Source: Pseudomonadota bacterium (GTDB lineage Bacteria; Bdellovibrionota; Bacteriovoracia; Bacteriovoracales; Bacteriovoracaceae). Taken from it: a DNA stretch of 64,000 nucleotides. Below the pieces are notes generated by a model. The model did not search any database. It worked only from the letters and a program-made list of their open reading frames with translations, and was not told the origin of the DNA. Of this stretch, positions 43,615 to 51,872 are shown piece after piece (position 1 is the stretch's first letter; the number at the start of each line of letters is the position of its first letter). The stretch is from assembly GCA_027487685.1 (NCBI GenBank), contig JAIYDC010000133.1:1-64000 (forward strand). The letters run 5' to 3'. Both the position numbers and the translations under genes were made by a program.

Positions 43615-43648
43615 ACCAAAAAGTTTGGGCGGCATTGCTGCCGCCCAA
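43615..43648 (-). terminator. Rho-independent terminator after the 43677 lipoprotein gene
   Basis: TTGGGCGGCA (43625-43634) and TGCCGCCCAA (43639-43648) form a perfect 10-bp stem with a 4-base loop. On the minus strand it is followed by ACTTTTTGG. It lies about 30 bases past the lipoprotein stop. Confidence 0.75.
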
Positions 43649-43676
43649 TTGAGGTATTTATAAGAGAAGTAAAAGT

Positions 43677-44279
43677 TTAGTAGACTCGGACTATCACATC
43701 ATAGCGCTCAGTCTGCGAACTTTCCGACTTTTGTACTGGGTTAAGTGCCGAGTGGTAGCCCCGGTCAATGAAGTAGCTAATTACGGCCCCATTTGAAGCA
43801 AGAAAGTCGAGCCGGCTTGCCGTAGCAGAGACATCCACGGCAGTAATAAGTGTCCCAGCCTGACCGGAGAAGACTAGATTCAGGTCTTGATTCCCCTTAT
43901 TCCTGATCGCAGTGCCGTTCTGAGTGAGTGCAACCCCCGTCTGCTCTGACACAACGGATTCCTGGCCGTAAGACCCCAAAGAAGTACAGTACTGGTATAT
44001 GATACCAAGGAAGCTTCTTTGTTGGCAGTTTTGACCGCTGTTATAATTTCGACGAACTCGCCGGATGTTGACCACCTGACCTGTCCCGGATTCTTGGGTA
44101 CTGTTGTACCAGGCACCAACTTTCTCGACCACTTGTTGGCTGGTAGAAGAGAGACCAGAGTTAGAGATGTTAATAGGGTTTGAATTCTGAGATGATTTTT
44201 TGCCCGACTTGTTGTCTTTGCCACAGCCAACGACGGTGAAGAGTGTGAGACCAAGAATGCAAAAAAGAAGATGTTTCAT
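43677..44279 (-). CDS. Small lipoprotein of unknown function
   Basis: A 200-residue predicted lipoprotein: MKHLLFCILGLTLFTVVGC with lipobox VVGC (Cys at 19), followed by a Lys/Ser/Asn-rich linker. The mature part has one Cys-containing loop (GQNCQQRSFLGIIYQYCTSLG) that could form a disulfide, and alternating strands to the C-terminus (RYDVIVRVY). No known domain. It stands alone, with a terminator at 43615-43648. Confidence 0.7.
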   Translation of the reverse strand: MKHLLFCILGLTLFTVVGCGKDNKSGKKSSQNSNPINISNSGLSSTSQQVVEKVGAWYNSTQESGTGQVVNIRRVRRNYNSGQNCQQRSFLGIIYQYCTSLGSYGQESVVSEQTGVALTQNGTAIRNKGNQDLNLVFSGQAGTLITAVDVSATASRLDFLASNGAVISYFIDRGYHSALNPVQKSESSQTERYDVIVRVY

Positions 44280-44502
44280 GTGTTACCCCCAAAAGTTTAA
44301 AGTCATTCATTGCTTTGACAATCTATATCCAAGATCAATGCCAACTCACCTCGAGTGATTTTGGTTAGTTAGACAGAGGGGAAGTGTCTGGTTTTTTGAC
44401 GATCGTGAAAAAATGGCGAAATGATGAGCGACGAGAAAGACCGAAAGATTTTTTGCCATCTCCCTAACGGGATTTTAAAATCAATCAAAACGGAGTTACC
44501 CT

Positions 44503-45090
44503 ATGAGCTACACCCTGATCGGATCGCACCCTTCACCTTTTGTCCGGCGGATCCGGATGCTTATGGAGTCTATTCCCTTCGATTTTCGTGAAATCAACAT
44601 TTACGAGAGCGAAGGTCACTTGGAGCTCTCGCGCTTAAATCCGGTGAAGCAGATCCCGGTCCTGATCGACGGCGACAGGACTATCTGGGATTCTCGGGTC
44701 ATCTTCAGTTATCTCTCCGACAAGTACGGACTGGCCCGTCTCAACTGGGAGCAGGAAAATCTCCTCACAGCAATCGACGGCGCTCTGAACTCAGGTGTTG
44801 CACTTCTACTCATGAAGCGCTCGGGAATCGACATCACGTCCCCACTAATGATTGTAAACCGCCACCGCGAGCGAATCGAATCTGTCCTCGACTTCCTTTT
44901 ACCCTTCGCCACTGGCGACGGACTTCGGGACTGGAACTTTGTCACGATGTCTCTTTATAGCTTCATCGACTGGGCACTCTTTCGCGAGGTCATCACGCTC
45001 AACGATCGGCCCGCCTACAAAATCTTTTTATCAACTCATGCCGAGCGGCCTAGTGTCCGTGCCACGCAAATCCCAGAGGCACTAAGATGA
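44503..45090 (+). CDS. Glutathione S-transferase-like protein
   Basis: A 195-residue protein with the GST fold: an N-terminal thioredoxin-like domain (YTLIGSHPSPFVRRIRMLMESI, then LNPVKQIPVLIDGDRTIWDSRVIFSYLSDKYG with the cis-Pro and the Glu/Asp-Ser glutathione contact) and a helical C-terminal domain. GGAG precedes the ATG. It overlaps deoC by four bases (ATGA). A role in detoxification by glutathione conjugation is likely, given the GshA homologue in this window. Confidence 0.88.
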   Translation: MSYTLIGSHPSPFVRRIRMLMESIPFDFREINIYESEGHLELSRLNPVKQIPVLIDGDRTIWDSRVIFSYLSDKYGLARLNWEQENLLTAIDGALNSGVALLLMKRSGIDITSPLMIVNRHRERIESVLDFLLPFATGDGLRDWNFVTMSLYSFIDWALFREVITLNDRPAYKIFLSTHAERPSVRATQIPEALR

Positions 45091-45752
45091 ATATTAATAA
45101 GACCATCGACCACACGGCGCTTAAACCAGAAACAACCCTGGCACAAATTGAAACCCTTTGTGCAGAGGCCAGGGAATATGACTTTTGCTCTGTCTGCTTA
45201 AATTCATTTTATGTAAAAAAGGCTTCAGCACTCCTAGGGGGGTCATCCGTCAAAGTCTGCACAGTGGTTGGCTTTCCACTTGGGGCATCGACCATGGAGG
45301 CCAAGCGCTTCGAGGCGATGAAAGCTGTCGCCGACGGGGCAAGAGAAATCGATATGGTCATTAATCTCTCAGCACTTAAGTCGGGTGACTGGCAGTATGT
45401 CCTCGACGATATGTCCTCGCTGGCACAGGTTACACACCAGCAAGGTGCACTCCTGAAGGTCATCCTTGAGACCTGTCTTTTGACAGATGAGGAGAAAAGA
45501 CGGGCCTGTGAGGTGGCGGTTAAAGCTGAAGTCGATTTCGTAAAAACCTCCACCGGATTTTCCAGTGCAGGCGCAAGTGTTGAAGACGTGCGCCTCATGC
45601 GGTCTATCGTCGGATCTCTTGGCGTCAAGGCCAGCGGTGGAATCCGAGACCTCGAGACCGCGAAATTGATGATAGAAGCTGGGGCCACACGGCTCGGGAC
45701 GAGCGCCGGAGTCGCTATCATGAAAGGTCTTTCAGGATCGGCGGGCTACTAA
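45087..45752 (+). CDS. deoC: Deoxyribose-phosphate aldolase
   Basis: Cleaves deoxyribose-5-phosphate into glyceraldehyde-3-phosphate and acetaldehyde, the last step of deoxynucleoside catabolism. The 221-residue product shows IDHTALKPETT, VVGFPLGAS, the Schiff-base Lys in VDFVKTSTGFSSAGAS (about 150) and VKASGGIRDLETA. The start overlaps the GST stop by ATGA, and the TAA touches the convergent tyrS stop. It fits with nucleotide scavenging from the 5'-nucleotidase at 26999. Confidence 0.94.
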   Translation: MNINKTIDHTALKPETTLAQIETLCAEAREYDFCSVCLNSFYVKKASALLGGSSVKVCTVVGFPLGASTMEAKRFEAMKAVADGAREIDMVINLSALKSGDWQYVLDDMSSLAQVTHQQGALLKVILETCLLTDEEKRRACEVAVKAEVDFVKTSTGFSSAGASVEDVRLMRSIVGSLGVKASGGIRDLETAKLMIEAGATRLGTSAGVAIMKGLSGSAGY

Positions 45753-46972
45753 CCCTCACCGATCAATTTTAGCATCCGGAGCTTTCCGATTTTAAGGATG
45801 ATTTCCTGACCTGTCCCGAGGGCAAGAGTTTCATCCGTGTGGCCTTCAAAGTTAGCTTTAACTGCGTTCTGCTGAAGGAGCCGCCGCCCTTCAGACTTTG
45901 ACTTAATAAGCTGTAGCTCAAGGAATAAATCTAGGAGCTGAATGGAGCCGGGTACTTTAATAATAGTTTGAATATCGTCTGGGATTTGCTTCTTCGAGAA
46001 CCGTGCCTCGAATTTCTCACGCTCTTCTCGACCGGCGGCCTCTCCGTGATAATAGCCAGTAATTTCCGCGGCAAGAATTTTCTTGGCCTCCATCGGATGG
46101 AGCGTATCGTCGGTAATTCCTGCAATCAAAGCGTCGACTTCTTGAGCGGACCTTCGAGAAAGTAGGAGATAATACTTTTTCATAAGCTCGTCTGAAATTG
46201 ACATGAGTTTACCAAACATGTTCGTGGGCGTGTCCGTAAGAGCGATGTAGTTGTCCATCGACTTCGACATCTTGTGAACTCCGTCCGTCCCTTCGATCAA
46301 TGGCATCGTAAGAATGCACTGCGCTTCCTGCTCGTAGGCATGCTGGAGGTGGCGACCCATCATAAGGTTGAAGGTCTGATCTGTTCCTCCGAGTTCGAGG
46401 TCGGCCTTAAGGAAAACCGAGTCGTAGCCCTGGAGGATCGGGTAGACGAACTCGTGGAGATAAATTGCTTCGGAATTGGTATAACGCTTATTGAAATCGT
46501 CCCGCTGCAGAATCGCGCCGACCGTGGCCTTCGCCATGAGCTGAATAAGATCCAGCCCTGAAAACTTACCTAGCCAATCCTTATTAAAAACAACATGGGT
46601 CTTGGACATATCTAGAACTTTCCCTACTTGTTCCTTATAGGTCTGAGCATTCTGCATAACCTCTTCAGCGGTGAGAATGGGCCGAGTCTTATTCTTTCCC
46701 GTCGGATCTCCGATCTGCGCCGTATAATCCCCGATCAAGAAGTAGATCTCGTGGCCAAAATCCTGGAGCAACCTCAGCTTCTGTAGCACAACCGTATGAC
46801 CTAAATGAATGTCCGGCCGAGAAGGATCGGCCCCAAACTTGACCACGAGAGGTTTTTGTTTCTCGTAAGACTTGGTTAACTTCTTAAGAAGCTCTTCCTC
46901 GGGTAGGATTTCAAATACTCCTCTTTTCAATTCTTTTAGCTGCTGCTCGGGGGAAATCGTGATGCGGGACAT
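45749..46972 (-). CDS. tyrS: Tyrosyl-tRNA synthetase
   Basis: Class I aminoacyl-tRNA synthetase charging tRNA(Tyr), 407 residues. The HIGH motif is HLGHT (about 57) and the KMSKS motif is KMSKS in GVHKMSKSMDNYI. The C-terminal S4-like RNA-binding region (SIQLLDLFLELQLIKSKSEGRRLLQQNAVKAN) is present, as in the TyrZ/TyrS2 subgroup. No T-box or leader hairpin was seen upstream. Confidence 0.96.
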   Translation of the reverse strand: MSRITISPEQQLKELKRGVFEILPEEELLKKLTKSYEKQKPLVVKFGADPSRPDIHLGHTVVLQKLRLLQDFGHEIYFLIGDYTAQIGDPTGKNKTRPILTAEEVMQNAQTYKEQVGKVLDMSKTHVVFNKDWLGKFSGLDLIQLMAKATVGAILQRDDFNKRYTNSEAIYLHEFVYPILQGYDSVFLKADLELGGTDQTFNLMMGRHLQHAYEQEAQCILTMPLIEGTDGVHKMSKSMDNYIALTDTPTNMFGKLMSISDELMKKYYLLLSRRSAQEVDALIAGITDDTLHPMEAKKILAAEITGYYHGEAAGREEREKFEARFSKKQIPDDIQTIIKVPGSIQLLDLFLELQLIKSKSEGRRLLQQNAVKANFEGHTDETLALGTGQEIILKIGKLRMLKLIGEG

Positions 46973-47117
46973 AGGTTCTCCTTGAACAGAACCATTCTAG
47001 ACGGGACTGAAAGGTTCGTGAACCCTTTTCGCGGGAAGACAAGCTAGAGTTTCTCAAGTCGTACTCTAACTTACCCCCTCAATGTTTTATCAAGTCGAAG
47101 TAGAGATCGAGGATCTT

Positions 47118-47324
47118 CTAAGTTTCATTGATGAGCTTAAAGACCGGGACCGTAGTCGGGTATTTCATCATGAATGGTGTTTGCCCTGTTATAAAAAGCT
47201 CGACCGAATGCAGGTAGCACAACCGGATAGCAGAGGGCCTCTCTTTCTGGCAGACATTGTAAAGGCAACTCGCGGTGGTCTTCCGTCCGTCGGCGCGACA
47301 AGCTTCGCAGTGTTTTTTTTTCAT
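47118..47324 (-). CDS. Possible small Cys-rich (zinc-binding?) protein
   Basis: A 68-residue minus-strand frame starting MKKKHCEACRADGRKTTASC and containing CxxC plus further cysteines in YNVCQK and RLCYLH, a pattern typical of small zinc-binding proteins. The opposite strand frame (47082-47342) of similar length has an unlikely composition. No clear ribosome site. Lies 145 bases upstream of tyrS on the same strand. Confidence 0.4.
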   Translation of the reverse strand: MKKKHCEACRADGRKTTASCLYNVCQKERPSAIRLCYLHSVELFITGQTPFMMKYPTTVPVFKLINET

Positions 47325-47450
47325 GTGCTGAGTTGTCGATAAGTGCTGTTAAACGAAAGGATAAAAGAACAATTACGCAAAACTTGACTCATCTACCCTG
47401 ATAATTTTGGAATCAGATCGCTTATAATACATCAAAAGGAGTTAGAGTTT

Positions 47451-47837
47451 ATGCGAGTTATCTACTTCGATGGCGTCTGCGGACTGTGCAACGGATTCGT
47501 TGATTTTATTCTAAAAATGGATCGGAAACACCAGTTCACTTTCTCTCCACTCCAGAGCGATTTTGCCAAGGCCAACCTGCCTCAGGCCCTGACCCAAGAT
47601 CTCAAATCTGTGGTCTACCAGAAGGAGACCGAAGTCTATGTTCGCTCCGACGCCGTCATCCGTATACTGAAGGACATGGGTGGGTTCTGGAGCGTTGCAG
47701 GCCTCGCTAGCGTGTTACCATCGAAGCTTGGTGACAGTGCCTATGACCTCGTTGCTGAAAATCGCTACCGTCTTTTTGGTCGTAAAGAAACCTGCAGAAT
47801 TCCGACCCCTGAAGAGCGTTCGCGCTTTATCACCTAA
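47451..47837 (+). CDS. DCC-family thiol-disulfide oxidoreductase-like protein (DUF393)
   Basis: A 128-residue protein with the family hallmark FDGVCGLCNGFVDFIL at its N-terminus (the D-G-x-C-x-x-C motif), followed by FTFSPLQSDFA and the segment VYVRSDAVIRILKDMGGFW. The fold is thioredoxin-like and the Cys pair suggests redox activity, but the substrate of these proteins is not known. AAGGAG precedes the ATG. It ends 11 bases from the convergent trpS. Confidence 0.9.
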   Translation: MRVIYFDGVCGLCNGFVDFILKMDRKHQFTFSPLQSDFAKANLPQALTQDLKSVVYQKETEVYVRSDAVIRILKDMGGFWSVAGLASVLPSKLGDSAYDLVAENRYRLFGRKETCRIPTPEERSRFIT

Positions 47838-47848
47838 AGAGAACCTGC

Positions 47849-48856
47849 CTAATACCTAACCAAACCAACGCTCTGATATACACGATCAAGAGTTGTTCGC
47901 GCCCGAACCTGTGCACGGGAAGCTCCTTTTTTAAGTAACTCATCAAGATAATCACGGTTCTTCATAAGCAGATCATACTGCTCACGGACTGGCCGTAAGG
48001 TCTCGACCACAAGGTCGGCCAGGTCGACTTTTAGATGACCGTACATTTTCCCGGCGTAGTCCGTTTCAAGCTGTTGAATACTTTTTTCACTTAACACGGA
48101 GTAGATTGTCATCAGATTTGAAAGGCCCGGCTTCTTGTCCAGGTCAAAGGTAATATCTGAGCCAGAGTCCGTAGTCGCAGATTTGATTTTTTTCTCAATT
48201 TTTTTGGCATCATCGATGATGGAAACAAAGTTCTTCTCGTTATCATCGGACTTGGACATTTTTTTCTCGGGTTCCTGAAGGGACATTATACGTGCCCCCT
48301 GTTTGCCCACATAGGCATCAGGGAGCTTGAAGACTCCAGTGCCGTACCGGTGCTCGAAAAAGCCAACGATGTCCCGAGTCAGTTCTAAATGCTGACGCTG
48401 GTCCTCACCGACTGGTACAAGGTCCGCCTGGTAAAGTAAGATGTCCGCTGCCATGAGTACAGGGTAAGTAAAGAGACCGGAATTAACATTCTTAACGTGT
48501 TTTTCCGCCTTTTCCTTAAACTGTGTCATCCGATTAAGAAATCCCATGGGCGTGAGACAGGTAAGGATCCACATGAGTTCAGCATGCTCGTGAACATGGG
48601 ACTGAGCGAAGATAACATTCTTTTCGGGATCTAAACCTAGCGCCAGGTACTGGGCAAAGAAACTATAGGTCCGCTGCCGTAGGACTTGAGGATCCTGGAA
48701 AACTGTCAGAGCATGGAGGTCGGCCAAGAAATAAAGACAGTCATAGTCCTCCTGAAGCTTCTTCCAGTTATTAATTGCCCCTAGATAGTTACCGATGGTC
48801 AAATCACCCGTGACAGTACTTGCACTTAAAATGGTTTTTTTCATGTGAAGCATCAT
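47849..48856 (-). CDS. trpS: Tryptophanyl-tRNA synthetase
   Basis: Class I synthetase charging tRNA(Trp), 335 residues. The N-terminal HIGH-type motif is TIGNYLGAI, as in the Bacillus enzyme. The active site includes DLHALT and the KMSKS motif is in EPEKKMSKSDDNEKN. The start could be the ATG at 48856, 48853 or 48844; AAGGG precedes the first two closely. It is divergent from the motor-like operon at 48976, from which it is separated by 119 bases. Confidence 0.95.
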   Translation of the reverse strand: MMLHMKKTILSASTVTGDLTIGNYLGAINNWKKLQEDYDCLYFLADLHALTVFQDPQVLRQRTYSFFAQYLALGLDPEKNVIFAQSHVHEHAELMWILTCLTPMGFLNRMTQFKEKAEKHVKNVNSGLFTYPVLMAADILLYQADLVPVGEDQRQHLELTRDIVGFFEHRYGTGVFKLPDAYVGKQGARIMSLQEPEKKMSKSDDNEKNFVSIIDDAKKIEKKIKSATTDSGSDITFDLDKKPGLSNLMTIYSVLSEKSIQQLETDYAGKMYGHLKVDLADLVVETLRPVREQYDLLMKNRDYLDELLKKGASRAQVRARTTLDRVYQSVGLVRY

Positions 48857-48975
48857 ACCCTTGACGATTTTGAAGGTGAAGCACTAAGCTCTCTAAAATT
48901 TCCGACCAGTCTGGTCACTCTTTCCTTGATGAAAAATTTCGTCACATTTCAACCCATTTCTCCGATGAGTCTTTT

Positions 48976-50883
48976 ATGAAAGGATTCAAGTACCATAAAT
49001 TGAAGGAAGAAGTCAGCACCTCAGACTCCTGGGGTTCGTACTCCGATCTCTTTATGGTGCTCTCGTTCGTCTTCCTGATGATGTACGTCGTGGCTTCCCT
49101 CAGAACTGGTACAAGCTCGATCCATGAAAAAATAGAAAAGAAAAAACTCGGCCGTGAGAATCAGGAACTCCGTGCGCAAATCAAGGCGTACAATACATTG
49201 AAAGACCAAGCACTCAAGGAGGAGACTCCCGAAGAACAGCAGGTTTACCAAGACCTCATGGGGAAGCTTTCCCTTCTCGAAGAAAAGGCAAAAGCAGAAA
49301 AGGTAAAACTGCGCCAGGAAGCGCTCGATCGTGAACAAAAAGAAATGGCGCTCAATAACTATCAACAAATCGTAAAAAGCATCATCGACGCCAACCTTCT
49401 TGCCAAAAATAAGCTACAAGTCCGTGAGGAAATCATCGAGAAAAAGAACGATGAACTCAAAAATCACAAGGCTGAGATTACCCAAAACAATGTGGCCATC
49501 AATGAAATCCAATCCGACCTTAAGCGGAAGATAGAAGAACTTTCGGAGGCACAGCGAACCTTTACCATCAGTCGAGATAGTGCGAAGGAACAAATTGCAA
49601 AACTTCAGGCCTTAAGCCAGGACCAGATAAATAAACTGAGTGAGAAAAATCGTCTGGCAGAGGCCAAGGCGGTCGAGGTTGCAAGAGAGCTAGCAGAAAG
49701 CCAGAGCCGTGTTAGCATAGTTGAACAGGAGAAAATAAAGCTCAAGCGAGACCTCGCATCATCGACTGAGAAACTCGAAATGACAGTCAAAGATTACGAG
49801 AAACAGATCGGCGCCGCACGTGCCGAACATCTCGCCAGGATTGCCGAAGAGCGTAAGACTTTGGAAAAAAATTTTGCTGAGGCGAATCTGAGCTCCAAAG
49901 AAAAACAGCGTCAACTAGAAGAATTCAACCAGAGATTGAAAGAAAATGAACAACAAGTCCAGGCCCGGGTTAATGAACTCCAAGCGGCCCTCAGTGAGAC
50001 AAAAAACCGTGAGCTCGAAGCGACAAAAGAGAAAGAAAAACTATCTCAAAAACTCACCGATACTGTAAGCGATTATAAAAAACAGATCACTGACATGCAG
50101 GCCAGCTATGATCTGAAGATGGCAAAAGATAAAGTCGAGTTCCAAGACAAGCTTCGTACGGCCAACATCTCCGCAGAGGAGAAGGCCCGTCAGCTCGTCG
50201 AGTATAACAAAAGAGCGAAGCTCCGGGAATCGGCACACGCCAGCGAAGTTGCAAAGCTTAAAGAGAATCTAACGGATGCTCAAACGAAGGCCCAGGCGAG
50301 AGTCAAACTCTCACGCGACATCAGCTCTGCCCTTCACAAAGCTGGAGTCGAGGCGAGTGTTGACCCCGAGACAGGGGACGTCGTCATAACATTCGGGAAA
50401 GACTTCTTTGACAAAGGCTCCGCCGATCTTAAGCCAAGTATGAAAGAGGTGCTTCAGAAATTTATTCCCAAATACTCCGAATCACTCCTTCGGGATCCTG
50501 AAATAGCTCGAAAGATCTCTTCCGTTGAGATCATTGGCTTCGCCTCCCCTACTTACCGGAACAAATACGTCGACCCGAATAGTCTTGATGCCCAAGACCA
50601 GGGAGCTGCTAAGTATAACCTAGACCTAAGTTTCCGCCGAGCACGCTCGATCTATGACTACATTTTCGACACCAAGACGATCCGCTATACGTACCAAAAA
50701 GATCTCCTCGCCAAGGTTAAGGTTTCTGGCCGAAGCTTTTTTAGTGAGGACCGTGCCCCGGCCGGAGTCATACCAGGTATGCCACAAAGCAAGTTCTGCG
50801 AACTCGTAGACTGCAAACAGGCACAGAGAGTTATCATAAAATTTAATCTCGATGAAAAGAATGTCACAAGGAGTGAGCCGTGA
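48976..50883 (+). CDS. MotB-like stator protein with very long coiled coil and OmpA-like domain
   Basis: A 635-residue protein. The N-terminal segment SWGSYSDLFMVLSFVFLMMYVVASL (19-42) matches the MotB plug helix: Asp24 sits where MotB has its proton-binding Asp at the cap of the single transmembrane helix. Residues about 45-468 are an almost unbroken heptad-type coiled coil rich in E, K, Q. Residues 469-635 form an OmpA-like peptidoglycan-binding domain (VVITFGKDFFDKGSADLKPS, EIIGFASP, NLDLSFRRARSIYDYI, CKQAQRVIIKF). The coil places this domain far from the membrane, unlike flagellar MotB (about 300 residues). It is coupled to the next gene by a GTGA overlap. GATGAG is the only ribosome-site candidate. 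Confidence 0.75.
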   Translation: MKGFKYHKLKEEVSTSDSWGSYSDLFMVLSFVFLMMYVVASLRTGTSSIHEKIEKKKLGRENQELRAQIKAYNTLKDQALKEETPEEQQVYQDLMGKLSLLEEKAKAEKVKLRQEALDREQKEMALNNYQQIVKSIIDANLLAKNKLQVREEIIEKKNDELKNHKAEITQNNVAINEIQSDLKRKIEELSEAQRTFTISRDSAKEQIAKLQALSQDQINKLSEKNRLAEAKAVEVARELAESQSRVSIVEQEKIKLKRDLASSTEKLEMTVKDYEKQIGAARAEHLARIAEERKTLEKNFAEANLSSKEKQRQLEEFNQRLKENEQQVQARVNELQAALSETKNRELEATKEKEKLSQKLTDTVSDYKKQITDMQASYDLKMAKDKVEFQDKLRTANISAEEKARQLVEYNKRAKLRESAHASEVAKLKENLTDAQTKAQARVKLSRDISSALHKAGVEASVDPETGDVVITFGKDFFDKGSADLKPSMKEVLQKFIPKYSESLLRDPEIARKISSVEIIGFASPTYRNKYVDPNSLDAQDQGAAKYNLDLSFRRARSIYDYIFDTKTIRYTYQKDLLAKVKVSGRSFFSEDRAPAGVIPGMPQSKFCELVDCKQAQRVIIKFNLDEKNVTRSEP

Positions 50884-51869
50884 ACGATCTGATCTCTGGG
50901 ATGCTTACCGCGCTAATGAATGTCGCGACGGATCTTCTCATGCCGTTGATGGCCTTTACTTTCGCAGGCGCAGTGACACTGCGCTTTCTCATATGGGCAA
51001 CGGTAAAGCGTGAAGCTTGGTTTGCCCGAGGATTTGAAAAGAGGACTCTGGAGTACCTCAAAAAGACGCGAAAGAATCCTGCTAAATACACATCTTTTTT
51101 TGTCACGACCAAGATGCTCTTGGAGAAGACCTATTACGAGCTCTTCATCATGCGCTCTCTTCTGAAGCGTCGTAACCCTGACCTCATCATGGATAAGTCG
51201 GATAGAATTCTACTTGTGCAAGCAGGTTGCGCACGACTAGTGAAGGATACCCTGAAGCACGTCGAGTACTTTGACTATAAGGATGGGAAGCCGGACACCT
51301 TTGGCACGACCACCCAGATTTTCGAAAAAAATCCTCAATTTAATGCTGTATTTGGGTACCTTCCGGTGGGTACCTGCAATGACATCATCAACATCCTTCC
51401 TGGGATCTTCATCGTCGCAGGGATCTTCGGAACCTTCCTAGGAATCATGAGTGCATTACCAGAATTAGGAGCGATGGATCTGGCGGACATCGATAAGTCG
51501 AAACTCGTGATGGATCAATTTTTGGTCAAGATGTCGTATTCTATGATCACCTCGATCTTCGGAATCGTATTAAACGTAAGTCTAACTATCATCAACGCCC
51601 TGATGAACCCCAACAAGGTCTTCGTTGATTCTGTTGAGCGCTTTTGCCACTCTCTGGAGAAGCTTTGGACCACCTGCTCAAACAACGTGATGCCACAGGA
51701 CATAAAAGACTTCGATGAGCATAAAGATCCAATCGAGGCCCTGGCAGAGGAATCCGTCGACATGGAATACCGTCAGTCGAAATACTACATAGAAGAGATG
51801 GCCGATACCGAGGACAAAAATCTCCGCAAGATCGTTAAGTCAAACTCGGAGAAAGAACGGGCGGCGTAG
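50880..51869 (+). CDS. MotA/TolQ/ExbB-like proton-channel protein
   Basis: A 329-residue inner-membrane protein. Three hydrophobic segments: 16-40, 169-193 (INILPGIFIVAGIFGTFLGIM) and 218-242 (MSYSMITSIFGIVLNVSLTI). The GIFGTFLGIM pattern with a later S-I-x-G-I motif is the family core of ExbB/TolQ and of ZorA. A cytoplasmic loop of about 125 residues lies between the first two helices and a charged tail follows. It starts at GTG, preceded by AAGGAG, and overlaps the MotB-like stop by four bases. MotB-like before MotA-like is reversed from the usual flagellar order. It probably forms the ion channel around the MotB-like helix. Confidence 0.75.
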   Translation: MNDLISGMLTALMNVATDLLMPLMAFTFAGAVTLRFLIWATVKREAWFARGFEKRTLEYLKKTRKNPAKYTSFFVTTKMLLEKTYYELFIMRSLLKRRNPDLIMDKSDRILLVQAGCARLVKDTLKHVEYFDYKDGKPDTFGTTTQIFEKNPQFNAVFGYLPVGTCNDIINILPGIFIVAGIFGTFLGIMSALPELGAMDLADIDKSKLVMDQFLVKMSYSMITSIFGIVLNVSLTIINALMNPNKVFVDSVERFCHSLEKLWTTCSNNVMPQDIKDFDEHKDPIEALAEESVDMEYRQSKYYIEEMADTEDKNLRKIVKSNSEKERAA

Positions 51870-51872
51870 CAC

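Noticed and set aside
47849-48856. TrpS with an apparently altered HIGH motif (TIGN)
   Set aside because: T-I-G-N is a known natural variant in Bacillus-type tryptophanyl-tRNA synthetases, so it is not an anomaly.
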